Shown here in pieces: positions 56,955 through 64,000 of a stretch of DNA of 64,000 nt; the first letter of the stretch is position 1, and each line of letters starts with the position of its first letter. This stretch comes from JBKPNJ01 sp963695705 (GTDB lineage Bacteria; Actinomycetota; Actinomycetes; Propionibacteriales; Nocardioidaceae). Location of the stretch: assembly GCA_963695705.1 (NCBI GenBank), contig CAVOHB010000003.1:3018-67017 (forward strand). Reading direction: 5' to 3'. The notes under the pieces were generated by a model that saw only the letters and a list, made by a program, of their open reading frames with translations, was not told the origin of the DNA and did not search any database. The translations under genes were made by a program, and so were the position numbers.

Positions 56955-58004
56955 ATGCAACTCGACAATGCGTTCACGGTGACGGCGCCGATCGACGAGG
57001 TCTGGACGACGCTGATGGAGTTCGACCGGGTCGCCAGGTGCGTACCGGGAGCGGAGGTGGTCGGGCAGCTCTCCGATGACGTCTACCAGGTCGCCATGCG
57101 GGTGAAGCTCGGGCCGATGACGATGCAGTATGGCGGTGAGCTCGAGGTCATCGAGCGGGACGAGGAAGCACACCGGGCAGTGTTGCGCGGCAAGGCGAAG
57201 GAGGCGCGCGGCCAGGGCAACGCCGACGCCACCGCCGAGCTCAAGCTGTCCCAGGAGGGTGAGCAGGTCCGTGGCACCGTCCACGCCGACGTGCGGCTGC
57301 TCGGGCGAGCGGCCGCGATGGGGCAGGGTGTCATCACCAGCGTCGCCGACCAGATTCTCGCGCAGTTCGCCAAGAACCTGCAGGCGATGCTCAACCAGAC
57401 CGACGAGGAGCCGACCGTGCAGCCAGGAGCCAACCAGGACGTCGACCAGCCGACCGCCGACGACAGGAGCGGAGCAACGGTCGCCGATGCCGTGGAAACT
57501 GCGGCTGCGGGCACCGAGCACGCCGGCGCGATCGCCGATCCAGAGGACACGACTCCCGGGAGCGCCCCCGTCGAGCAGACCGGCGGCGACGCCGCGATGA
57601 CCGAGGGCCAGGTCGTCGGCGGTCCTGGCGAAGCCGGCGGCCCGGAGGTGGTCGGTCCGTCCGTCCCACCGCACGAGGCGGCTGCCTCCGGTGGAGCACA
57701 GTCGATGCCGGGTGCTCGTGTCAGCGACCGGATCTCGGGCAGTCACCGTGCGTCCGCCGGGCCGCTTGCCGGTGGAACCAGTGACGCAGACGACGGTGGT
57801 GCGGCGAGCCTGGACATGCTCGGCCTCGCCGGTGGCATCCTCGGCGACCGGCTGCGTCAGCCGCGCGTCGCGGCCGGGTTGCTCGTCACCGGGCTGCTGG
57901 CCGCGTTCCTCCTCGGCCGGCGCGCCGGTCGGCGCAGCGGCGGCGGCGGTGACCACCTGGAGCGTCTGCTGGACCTGCTCGAGAGCCGACACTCCCGCGC
58001 CTGA
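56955..58004 (+). CDS. coxG: coxG, membrane-anchored SRPBCC protein for CO dehydrogenase
   Basis: The 349-residue protein is intact. The first 150 residues are a CoxG-type SRPBCC domain (FTVTAPIDEVWTTLMEFDRV, CVPGAEVVG, GPMTMQYGGELEVIERDEE, GQGNADATAELKLSQ). A long low-complexity Gly/Ala/Pro/Glu linker (about residues 155-280) leads to a membrane helix (VAAGLLVTGLLAAFLLGRRA) and a short basic tail, so the domain is tethered to the membrane. CoxG links the enzyme to the quinone pool. The ATG follows the coxE stop directly. The repeat array C lies 33 nt after the stop. Confidence 0.87.
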   Translation: MQLDNAFTVTAPIDEVWTTLMEFDRVARCVPGAEVVGQLSDDVYQVAMRVKLGPMTMQYGGELEVIERDEEAHRAVLRGKAKEARGQGNADATAELKLSQEGEQVRGTVHADVRLLGRAAAMGQGVITSVADQILAQFAKNLQAMLNQTDEEPTVQPGANQDVDQPTADDRSGATVADAVETAAAGTEHAGAIADPEDTTPGSAPVEQTGGDAAMTEGQVVGGPGEAGGPEVVGPSVPPHEAAASGGAQSMPGARVSDRISGSHRASAGPLAGGTSDADDGGAASLDMLGLAGGILGDRLRQPRVAAGLLVTGLLAAFLLGRRAGRRSGGGGDHLERLLDLLESRHSRA

Positions 58005-58037
58005 GCACCGGTCGCCGCGCTGCCGCTTTGGGCACCG

Positions 58038-58100
58038 CGATCCGACACTTGTTTCACGCGATCCGACACTTGTTTCACGTGATCCGACACTTGTTGACGC
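58038..58100 (+). repeat. 21-bp tandem repeat array, locus C (three units)
   Basis: Units at 58038-58058, 58059-58079 and 58080-58100 are the cleanest copies; the first two are identical (CGATCCGACACTTGTTTCAC plus G) and the third differs only at its ends. The array starts 33 nt after the coxG stop and reads in the coxG direction. Compare arrays A and B. Confidence 0.92.
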
Positions 58101-58145
58101 GCCGTAGGACAACTGGTCACGCCGACGAGGGGCAAGCATGACCGT

Positions 58146-58190
58146 TGCGCGCTCGTTGGTCACCGGCGGTCGGTGACCAACAACTGCGCA
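58146..58190 (+). other. Long intergenic hairpin behind the cox operon
   Basis: TGCGC (58146-58150) pairs with GCGCA (58186-58190), then a 4x4 internal loop, then GTTGGTCACC (58155-58164) pairs exactly with GGTGACCAAC (58172-58181) around a 7-nt loop. The stem is far longer than chance. No T-run follows. It may end the cox message or be a structured RNA or a dyad for a regulator. The rest of 58101-58347 shows no gene. Confidence 0.6.
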
Positions 58191-58347
58191 GATCCCGGCA
58201 GTGCCGGGCTGCCCGCACAATTTCGTGCCGATTGACGTCGACTCCGCGGTCCTGGTGATCCGCCGTCGGCAACACCAACGCGCGGTCGCCTAGCATCGAG
58301 CGCGCACGCACCCCTGCCAACCCGTCCCGCTGCGAGGAGTGACCCCA

Positions 58348-58677
58348 GTGATCTTCATCACCGCCAAGTTCCGAGTAAAACCCGAGTACGCCGACCAGTG
58401 GCCCGAGATCGCCGACGAGTTCACCGCGGCCACCCGAAGCGAGCCGGGCTGCCTGTGGTTCGACTGGTCCAGAAGCCTCGACGACCCGACCGAGTACGTC
58501 CTGGTCGAGGCGTTCGACGGCGACGACTCCGCTGTGGCGCACGTGCAGTCGCAGCATTTCAAGGACGCCCAGCAGAAGCTCCCGTCCCACCTGGCCGAGA
58601 CTCCCCGGATCGTGAACACGAAACTCCCGCAGGACGACTGGTCGCGCCTCGGTGAGATGGCGGAGCCCGAAGGGTGA
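58348..58677 (+). CDS. Antibiotic biosynthesis monooxygenase (ABM)-domain protein
   Basis: The 109-residue product is a small dimeric ferredoxin-like ABM fold: VIFITAKFRVKPEYADQWPE at the start, SEPGCLWFDWSRSLDDPTEY in the middle, and HVQSQHFKDAQQKLPSHLAE at the C-terminus. The GTG at 58348 is chosen because GAGGAG ends 8 nt upstream; the earlier GTG at 58339 overlaps that site. The family includes quinol oxygenases and heme-degrading enzymes, and many members have no known role. Confidence 0.82.
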   Translation: MIFITAKFRVKPEYADQWPEIADEFTAATRSEPGCLWFDWSRSLDDPTEYVLVEAFDGDDSAVAHVQSQHFKDAQQKLPSHLAETPRIVNTKLPQDDWSRLGEMAEPEG

Positions 58678-58706
58678 CCTCTTGCACCGAAGGGTGACCC
58701 CTGCCC

Positions 58707-58735
58707 TTGACAGAACTTGCACAGTGTATAAGTAT
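58707..58735 (+). promoter_or_regulatory. Promoter of the TetR gene with an embedded operator
   Basis: A perfect TTGACA (58707-58712) and an AAGTAT hexamer (58730-58735) are 17 bp apart; only 8 nt remain to the ATG at 58744, so the transcript is probably leaderless. The imperfect palindrome ACTTGCACAGTGTATAAGT (58715-58733), of the form ACTTnnACAnTGTnnAAGT, fills the spacer. This is the layout of a self-repressed TetR gene. Confidence 0.7.
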
Positions 58736-58743
58736 TACGAGCG

Positions 58744-59361
58744 ATGTCTAAGACCGAGGAAGTCACCGACTGGCGCGAGGCACGCCGCCACTCCGCCCGG
58801 GCCGCGATCGTCGATGCCGCCTGGGCGTTGGTCCGCCAGGACGGACTCGCGGCCCTATCGCTGCGCGACCTGGCCCGGCGGGCGGGCATCACGACACCGA
58901 CCGTCTACGCGTACTTCGACTCCAAAGCCGCGATCTACGACGCGATGTTCGGTCAGGCGGCCGAACAATTCGAGCTCGAGATGAGCTCGACGTACGACAC
59001 CGACGACCCGCGTGAGGTCCTGATTGCCAGCCTGCGGCGGTTCGTCGGGTTCTGCACCAGCGACCTCCCCCGCCACCAGTTGCTCTTCCAGCGCACGATC
59101 CCCGGGTTCGAACCGTCAGCGGACTCCTATGCGCCAGCGGTACGCGCCCTGACGAGAGCCCGTGAGCGCCTGGCCACGAACGGCATCACCGACCCTCGCC
59201 ACCTTGACATGTGGACGGCACTCACCATCGGCCTGGTCGACCAGCAGATCTCCAATGATCCGGGCGGCGATCGATGGATACGCCTGATCGATGACTACGT
59301 GTCGATGTTCCTCGCCCACTGCCTGCAGCAGCGCCTCCATTGGCCCACCGCTCGAGAGTAG
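58744..59361 (+). CDS. TetR/AcrR-family transcriptional regulator
   Basis: A 205-residue regulator. The N-terminal helix-turn-helix is complete (AIVDAAWALVRQDGLAALSL, RDLARRAGITTPTVYAYFDS, KAAIYDAMF). The C-terminal 130 residues bind an unknown ligand. The palindrome in its own promoter (58715-58733) is the likely operator. It lies between an ABM gene and a VOC gene in the same direction, so those may be co-regulated. Confidence 0.88.
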   Translation: MSKTEEVTDWREARRHSARAAIVDAAWALVRQDGLAALSLRDLARRAGITTPTVYAYFDSKAAIYDAMFGQAAEQFELEMSSTYDTDDPREVLIASLRRFVGFCTSDLPRHQLLFQRTIPGFEPSADSYAPAVRALTRARERLATNGITDPRHLDMWTALTIGLVDQQISNDPGGDRWIRLIDDYVSMFLAHCLQQRLHWPTARE

Positions 59362-59369
59362 GAACTGTC

Positions 59370-59804
59370 ATGCCAACCGTCACGAAGCCACGCCTCCACC
59401 ACATCGCCCTCACCGTCATCGACGTCGATGCCAGCGTCCCGTGGTACGAGAACGTGTTCGGAATCCGGTTCAGAACGGACGTCCCCCATCAGGGCGGCGT
59501 CGGCAGGCTGCTCGCGGACGACACCATGGATCTGGTGATCGTTCTCCATGACCACGACACGTCACGCGGCGACCTCTTCGGAGAGACCGTCACCGGCCTC
59601 GACCACGTCGGGTTCTTCGTGCCCACCCGCGCAGACCTCGAGGCCTGGCAGTCGCACCTGGACACCCACGGCGTCGCCCGCAGCTCGGTGGCAGACAAGC
59701 CGCTGACGCAGTCCCCGATCGCCGACGAGAACTATGGATCCGTGCTCGTGTTCCGGGATCCGGACAACATCCAGCTGGAGCTCTTCTGCCCGCCCGGGGC
59801 ATGA
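59370..59804 (+). CDS. VOC-superfamily (glyoxalase-like) protein
   Basis: The 144-residue product starts at ATG 59370, 8 nt after the TetR stop. The two VOC beta-alpha-beta-beta-beta units show the metal-ligand pattern: His in RLHHIALTVIDVDAS with WYENVFGIRF, and His in GLDHVGFFVPTRADLE with a Glu in RDPDNIQLELFCPPGA. Members include lactoylglutathione lyases, dioxygenases and resistance proteins; the substrate is not known. It probably shares the TetR message. Confidence 0.85.
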   Translation: MPTVTKPRLHHIALTVIDVDASVPWYENVFGIRFRTDVPHQGGVGRLLADDTMDLVIVLHDHDTSRGDLFGETVTGLDHVGFFVPTRADLEAWQSHLDTHGVARSSVADKPLTQSPIADENYGSVLVFRDPDNIQLELFCPPGA

Positions 59805-59908
59805 GGTCTCGAGACGCCGCCACCTGAACCGGTAGCCTCGCGCGGAGACCGGTCCGAGAACGCGGAACTGGCGTACGACCTCTCGACCGGCCGTCCTCGA
59901 GGAGGTCC

Positions 59909-60949
59909 GTGACCGCCGCCGACCCGCCGGGTCTGGACCTCGACCGGCTCCGAGGCTACCTCGACCACACCCGGCCCGGGCTTGTCACCGGCCGGTTGCG
60001 GGGGCAGCTGATCGCCGGGGGCCGGTCCAACCTCACCTACGACGTGAGCGACGGGACACAGCGCTGGGTCGTGCGCCGGCCTCCGCTCGGGCACGTCCTC
60101 GCGACCGCGCATGACATGGGCCGCGAGCATCGGGTGATCACCGCTCTGCGCGACACCGTGCCGGTGCCTCGGACGGTGCTGCTGTGTCAGGACGCGAACG
60201 TGATCGGCGCGCCGTTCTTCGTGATGGAGTTCGTGGACGGGACGCCGTATCGCACCCGGGAGCAGCTGGCCGAGCTGGGAGCGGCTCGCACCCGGACCAT
60301 CGCGCTCGGCCTGGTCGAGACGCTCGGTCGGTTGCATGAGGTGGAGCCCGCGGACGTCGGGCTCGCCGACTTCGGCCGTGCGGAGGGGTTCCTGGAGCGT
60401 CAGCTGCGCCGTTGGAAGCGGCAGCTCGATGCGTCCCACAGCAGGGACGTCCCCGCGATCGGCCACCTGCATGATCGGCTTCGTTGCGCCGTGCCCGCGT
60501 CGGGCCCGGCTGCGATCGTGCACGGCGACTACCGGCTCGACAACGTGCTTGTGGACGACGACGACCAGATCGCCGCGTTACTGGACTGGGAGATGTCCAC
60601 GGTCGGCGACCCGCTCACCGATCTGGCGCTGCTCGTGGTCTATCGAGACGCCCAGGTCACCGATGGTGGACCGCTCTCGACCGCGACCGCCGCTGCGGGC
60701 TTCCCGACATCGCAGACGCTGGTGGAGGCCTACCGTCGGCGCACCGGACGTGACCTGACGCGGCTGCACTGGTACGTGGCGCTTGGATGCTTCAAGCTCG
60801 CGGTGATCCTGGAGGGCATCCACTACCGCTTCCGCCAGGGAATGACCGTCGGCGAGGACTTCGACCGGGTCGGCGACCTGGTGGCGCCGCTGGTCGAGCA
60901 GGGCATCACCCGACTGGACTCCGACCCCGGCCCGACCGAGGGAGCCTGA
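59909..60949 (+). CDS. Aminoglycoside-phosphotransferase-fold kinase (acyl-CoA-associated)
   Basis: The 346-residue protein starts at GTG 59909. It has the APH fold: GQLIAGGRSNLTYDVSDG near residue 33 (glycine-rich), RWVVRRPPLGH with the ATP-binding Lys-like position, VMEFVDGTPYR hinge, VHGDYRLDNVLVDDD (catalytic HxDxxxxN) and LLDWEMSTVGDPLTDLALL (metal-binding Asp). This subfamily sits with acyl-CoA dehydrogenases (in eukaryotes as the N-terminal part of ACAD10/11), where it phosphorylates hydroxy-acyl-CoA. Here its stop overlaps the acyl-CoA dehydrogenase ATG. Confidence 0.87.
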   Translation: MTAADPPGLDLDRLRGYLDHTRPGLVTGRLRGQLIAGGRSNLTYDVSDGTQRWVVRRPPLGHVLATAHDMGREHRVITALRDTVPVPRTVLLCQDANVIGAPFFVMEFVDGTPYRTREQLAELGAARTRTIALGLVETLGRLHEVEPADVGLADFGRAEGFLERQLRRWKRQLDASHSRDVPAIGHLHDRLRCAVPASGPAAIVHGDYRLDNVLVDDDDQIAALLDWEMSTVGDPLTDLALLVVYRDAQVTDGGPLSTATAAAGFPTSQTLVEAYRRRTGRDLTRLHWYVALGCFKLAVILEGIHYRFRQGMTVGEDFDRVGDLVAPLVEQGITRLDSDPGPTEGA

Positions 60950-62169
60950 TGGACTTCACCCACGACGCCCGTACCGACGAACTGCGCCAGCGACTGCTCG
61001 CTTTCATGGACGAGCACGTCTACCCGGCCGAGCCGGTGTTCGAGCAGCAGCTGGCCGAACGGGACGACTCATGGTCGCCGCCGCCGATCGTCGAGCAGCT
61101 GAAGACACTGGCGCGCAGCCGAGGTCTGTGGAACTTCTTCCTGCCCAGCCGTCCCGAACTCGGTGGGCTGTCCAACGTGGCCTATGCCCCGCTGGCCGAG
61201 ATCACCGGGCGCAGCATCTGGCTGGCCCCGGTCGCGCTCAACTGCGCCGCACCCGACACCGGGAACATCGAGGTGCTGGCGATGTTCGGCACCCCGCACC
61301 AGCAGCGGACCTGGCTGAACCCGCTGCTCGACGGGCAGATCCGCTCCGCATTCGCGATGACCGAGCCCGACGTCGCCTCGTCCGACGCCACCAACATCTC
61401 CACCCGGATCGAACGCGACGGCGACGACTACCTGGTCAACGGCCGCAAGTGGTGGATCACCGGCGCCATGAACCCGGCCTGCGCGATATTCATCGTGATG
61501 GGAAAAACCGATCCGGCCGCAGCCCGCCACCGCCAGCAGAGCATGATCCTCATCCCCAGGGACACACCCGGTCTCACCATCAAACGCGGGATGCGGGTGT
61601 TCGGGTACGACGACAGCGCCCACGGCGGCCACGCCGAACTCGAACTGACCGACGTGCGCGTCCCCGTGGCCAACCTGATCGGCGCCGAAGGCGACGGCTT
61701 CGCGATCGCCCAGGCCCGCCTCGGCCCCGGCCGGATCCACCACAGCATGCGCTCGATCGGGCTCGCCGAACGCGCGCTCGAGCTCATGTGTAGGAGGGTC
61801 ACCCAACGAGTAGCGTTCGGCAAACCACTCGCCGAGCAGGGCGTCATCCAAGACTGGATCGCCGAGTCCCGGGTCCGGATCGAACAGCTACGGCTACTCG
61901 CGCTGAAGACAGCCTGGCTGATGGACACCGCCGGCAACCGAACGGCGCAGACCGAGATCCAGGCGGTCAAGATCGCAACCCCCACCACCGTGGAATGGAT
62001 CCTGGACAAAGCCATCCAGGCTCACGGCGCCGCCGGCCTCAGCCAGGACCACCCCATCGCCCAGTGGTACGCCGGCATCCGAACGCTCCGGTTCGCCGAC
62101 GGGCCCGACGAGGTGCACAAGGCGTCCCTCGCGCGACGCGAGCTCGCGCGCCACGCCTCGGTGGTCTGA
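60949..62169 (+). CDS. Acyl-CoA dehydrogenase family protein
   Basis: The 406-residue flavoenzyme shows AFAMTEPDVASSDATNI (FAD and substrate binding), the KWWITGAMNP stretch, QRVAFGKPLAEQGVIQDWIA, and the C-terminal AIQAHGAAGLSQDHPIAQWY AGIRTLRFADGPDEVHKASL in two adjoining blocks. In most members the catalytic base is a Glu in the YAGIRTLR..DGP..H region; here the sequence fits ACAD10/11-like members. It is translationally coupled to the kinase (TGATG). The pair should process 4-hydroxy-acyl-CoAs by phosphorylation and elimination, which is inference from the family. Confidence 0.88.
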   Translation: MDFTHDARTDELRQRLLAFMDEHVYPAEPVFEQQLAERDDSWSPPPIVEQLKTLARSRGLWNFFLPSRPELGGLSNVAYAPLAEITGRSIWLAPVALNCAAPDTGNIEVLAMFGTPHQQRTWLNPLLDGQIRSAFAMTEPDVASSDATNISTRIERDGDDYLVNGRKWWITGAMNPACAIFIVMGKTDPAAARHRQQSMILIPRDTPGLTIKRGMRVFGYDDSAHGGHAELELTDVRVPVANLIGAEGDGFAIAQARLGPGRIHHSMRSIGLAERALELMCRRVTQRVAFGKPLAEQGVIQDWIAESRVRIEQLRLLALKTAWLMDTAGNRTAQTEIQAVKIATPTTVEWILDKAIQAHGAAGLSQDHPIAQWYAGIRTLRFADGPDEVHKASLARRELARHASVV

Positions 62170-62187
62170 CCAGCACAGGCTCCCTGA

Positions 62188-62943
62188 TCAGACTCCACCG
62201 GTCAGTGTGAGCCCGCCGTCGATGACCAGAGTTCGGCCCGTCACCCAAGCCGCGTCGTCGGACAGCAGGAACGCGACGGCGCCCGCGACATCCTCCGGGA
62301 CACCGAGGCGACCGAGCGGGTACGTCGCGGCGACGTCGCCCTCCCGCCCCTCGTACAGCCCACGGGAGAACCTCGTCTTGACCACCGCCGGCGCGACGGC
62401 GTTCACGCGGACCAGCGGAGCGAGCTCGAGGGCGAGCTCGGCGGTCATGTGCGAGAGCATCGCCTTCGTGGCACCGTAGAAGCCGATACCGGGCGCCGGC
62501 TTGACCCCGGCCACGGACGACACGTTGACGACGGCTCCGCCGTTCTCGGCCATCCATGCCCGGTGTGCTTGTTGCACGAAGCTGAGGGCAGCCAGCGCAT
62601 TGACCTCGAAGATCTTCCGCGCCGCGTCGAGCTCGATCTCGACCATCGGCCCGAAGACCGGGTTCGTGCCGGCGCAGTTGACGAGCATGTCCACCCGCCC
62701 GAAGGCATCGAGCGTCGCGCGAAGAGTCTCGACCTGGTGCTCGACATCGTGCGCTCTCCCGGCGGCGGAGATCGCACGGTCCCCGCCTCCGAGAGCCTCC
62801 ACCGCTTTGTCGAGCGCCGCTGGCTGACGGGCCGTGATGCACACCCGCGCGCCGTCGGCAACGAGCCGCTGCGCGACGGCGAGCCCGATGCCGCGACTCG
62901 CGCCGGTGACGATCGCGACGCGGCCGGCGAACCTGGTGGTCAT
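62188..62943 (-). CDS. Short-chain dehydrogenase/reductase (SDR)
   Basis: The 251-residue classical SDR has TGASRGIG (residues 13-20), NCAG near 90, Ser in VNVSSVAGVK and YGATK for the catalytic Tyr and Lys, and the VRVNAVAPAVVKTRF C-terminal block. It converges with the acyl-CoA dehydrogenase gene. Its role could be in the same fatty-acyl or alcohol pathway, but no direct link is seen. Confidence 0.87.
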   Translation of the reverse strand: MTTRFAGRVAIVTGASRGIGLAVAQRLVADGARVCITARQPAALDKAVEALGGGDRAISAAGRAHDVEHQVETLRATLDAFGRVDMLVNCAGTNPVFGPMVEIELDAARKIFEVNALAALSFVQQAHRAWMAENGGAVVNVSSVAGVKPAPGIGFYGATKAMLSHMTAELALELAPLVRVNAVAPAVVKTRFSRGLYEGREGDVAATYPLGRLGVPEDVAGAVAFLLSDDAAWVTGRTLVIDGGLTLTGGV

Positions 62944-62988
62944 CCTGGTCCGGATCCTAGACCGTGCCTGCGGCCCCGTTGGCCGGGT

Positions 62989-63011
62989 GACTCGCTGTGA
63001 CAGCGCGAGTC
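62989..63011. other. Hairpin/dyad between the SDR and LamG-like genes
   Basis: GACTCGC (62989-62995) and GCGAGTC (63005-63011) are exact inverted repeats around a 9-nt loop, 45 nt from the SDR start in the divergent gap. It could be an operator for one of the two genes; there is no T-run for a terminator. Confidence 0.35.
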
Positions 63012-63199
63012 GATTTGCCGATTTCTTCCTTGCAGCCGCGGCCGCCTTTGCCAGACTGCTCGGGCAGGCTGCGGAACGGGTGGCCCCGAGCCGAGGCCTC
63101 GTGCCGCCCTCGCTCCAGTTCCCGAGCTCGGAGCGAGGGTGGCAATTCTCGACGTCGACGGCCGGGGGGCCAGTTCAAGCAAATGGGAGAACACGCAAA

Positions 63200-63907
63200 T
63201 TGGAGAATACTTCGAAGGCTCGACTCGCCATCGTGCTGGCCTGCACCGCAACGCTGGTGATGATCCCGTGTGCGGCGCAGGCTGCCCTGGTCGCAAACTG
63301 GCGGATGAACGAAGGTCCGGGTGCGACTGTCATGGTGGACTCGGCCGGTCACGACAACGACGGCAGGATCAACAGCGTCCAGACCGGAGTACCTGGGTTG
63401 GCCGGCGGCAATGCATACAAGTTCCACGGACCGCCCTCCTATGTCTTGGTGCCTGACAGCAGCGCGCTTGACCCGGTGAATGCGGACATCACCGTGACAG
63501 CCACCGTCAAGGTGGCGAACGGCCGCATCAATGACGACAGCAATGAGGTCGTACGCAAGGGCCTCGTCACCAGCAGGGGCGGCGACTGGAAGATGGAGAT
63601 CAAGCGAAGCCAAACGAAGGCGACGGTCGGACGGTTGCACTGTGTCTTCAAGGGAGTCGAGCCGAATGGGTCGTCGTCCCTGGTGAGCGTCATCGCCGGC
63701 GTTGATGTCGTAGACGACAAGGCGCACCATCTGCGCTGCCGGAAGACCGGCACCCATGTGTTCGCGATCGTCGACGGGCAGAGTTTCTCGAAGCGGAAGG
63801 CGCCGGGGTCCATTGCGAACGACCAACCCGTGATCATCGGGGCGAAGGTGGCCGGCGACGATGAGATGGAGGGAGTCATCGACGCGGTCAAGGTCGACAT
63901 CGGCTAG
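63200..63907 (+). CDS. Secreted LamG/concanavalin-like protein
   Basis: The 235-residue product most likely starts at TTG 63200, 9 nt after a GGGAGA site; a more upstream start gives sequence unlike a signal peptide. The signal peptide (ARLAIVLACTATLVMIPCAA) ends near AQA. The mature part is a LamG-like sandwich: VANWRMNEGPGATVMVDSAG, HDNDGRINSVQTGVPG, YKFHGPPSYVLVPDSSALDP and VIIGAKVAGDDEMEGVIDAV KVDIG in adjoining blocks. Such domains bind glycans or act as adhesins. No other domain follows. Confidence 0.78.
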   Translation: MENTSKARLAIVLACTATLVMIPCAAQAALVANWRMNEGPGATVMVDSAGHDNDGRINSVQTGVPGLAGGNAYKFHGPPSYVLVPDSSALDPVNADITVTATVKVANGRINDDSNEVVRKGLVTSRGGDWKMEIKRSQTKATVGRLHCVFKGVEPNGSSSLVSVIAGVDVVDDKAHHLRCRKTGTHVFAIVDGQSFSKRKAPGSIANDQPVIIGAKVAGDDEMEGVIDAVKVDIG

Positions 63908-64000
63908 CCCCGGGAGGACCGTGCCCGCAGCGCCGACAGGAAGGCCGCATAGCTCCACGTTAGGTTGCGGACGCTCGACTCAAAGCCCGTCGTCCCGTCG

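Noticed and set aside
58038..58100. CRISPR array
   Set aside because: The units abut with no spacers and the period is 21 bp, so it is a plain tandem repeat. No cas gene is in the window.
62944..63199. An N-terminal extension of the LamG-like protein from an upstream ATG
   Set aside because: The added residues are low-complexity and would place the signal peptide more than 100 residues inside. The TTG at 63200 with a GGGAGA site is a better start.

Overview
The window is high-GC DNA (roughly 70 % by eye) with strong G/C third-position bias. It has many GTG starts, 1-4 nt ATGA/GTGA gene overlaps, and several starts lying 6-10 nt behind a -10-like hexamer, as expected for leaderless mRNAs. With PucR, DUF4012, bacterial serpin, GGDEF and cox-type genes, this points to a soil-type actinomycete (Actinomycetota). 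I cannot name the genus. No rRNA, tRNA, CRISPR array, phage or complete insertion sequence was seen.

Layout. 1-9.0 kb: sugar uptake and catabolism (ABC permease and lipoprotein, DeoR regulator, two GH4 glycosidases, ROK kinase, SDR, zinc dehydrogenase, SMP-30 lactonase). 9.1-13.3 kb: small housekeeping genes (GNAT, MetE-like, GrpB, VOC, M20 peptidase), with a perfect 44-bp palindrome next to a TfoX-like remnant. 13.4-22.2 kb: secreted RTX-repeat protein, GH3 glycosidase, a frameshifted zinc dehydrogenase and a frameshifted amidase, an HD-GYP/LuxR fusion and a lipoprotein serpin.

22.4-37.0 kb: an exopolysaccharide/glycan locus. It has PglE-, PglC- and PglD-like genes, an FkbM methyltransferase, glycosyltransferases, a Wzx-like flippase, a Wzy-like polymerase, a PglF/CapD-like 4,6-dehydratase, a DUF4012 protein and a Wzb-like phosphatase. 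Together they suggest a glycan begun on a diacetylbacillosamine-type sugar. From 24.9 to about 33.8 kb the DNA is visibly richer in A+T than its flanks. 37.2-41.7 kb: an EamA exporter, then an ABC-2 exporter operon with its own two-component system.

41.8-48.1 kb: a PucR regulator divergent from a four-gene, translationally coupled operon (NCS1 permease, CodA-like deaminase, PuuE-like deacetylase, ureohydrolase), probably for a nitrogen heterocycle. 48.1-49.8 kb: a diguanylate cyclase and an isochorismatase-type hydrolase. 50.0-58.0 kb: a form I aerobic carbon monoxide dehydrogenase operon (coxM-S-L-F-D-E-G). Its large subunit carries the AYxCSFR signature, but the sequence as given is broken by about twenty single-base indels between 50.70 and 56.7 kb. 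58.3-63.9 kb: an ABM monooxygenase, a TetR regulator with a clear operator, a VOC protein, a phosphotransferase/acyl-CoA dehydrogenase pair, an SDR and a secreted LamG-like protein.

Three features cut across the regions: a 21-bp tandem repeat placed in sense orientation 30-38 nt behind three unrelated stop codons; indel-type frameshifts that leave protein motifs intact and so may be sequence errors; and hairpins or dyads at several operon borders.
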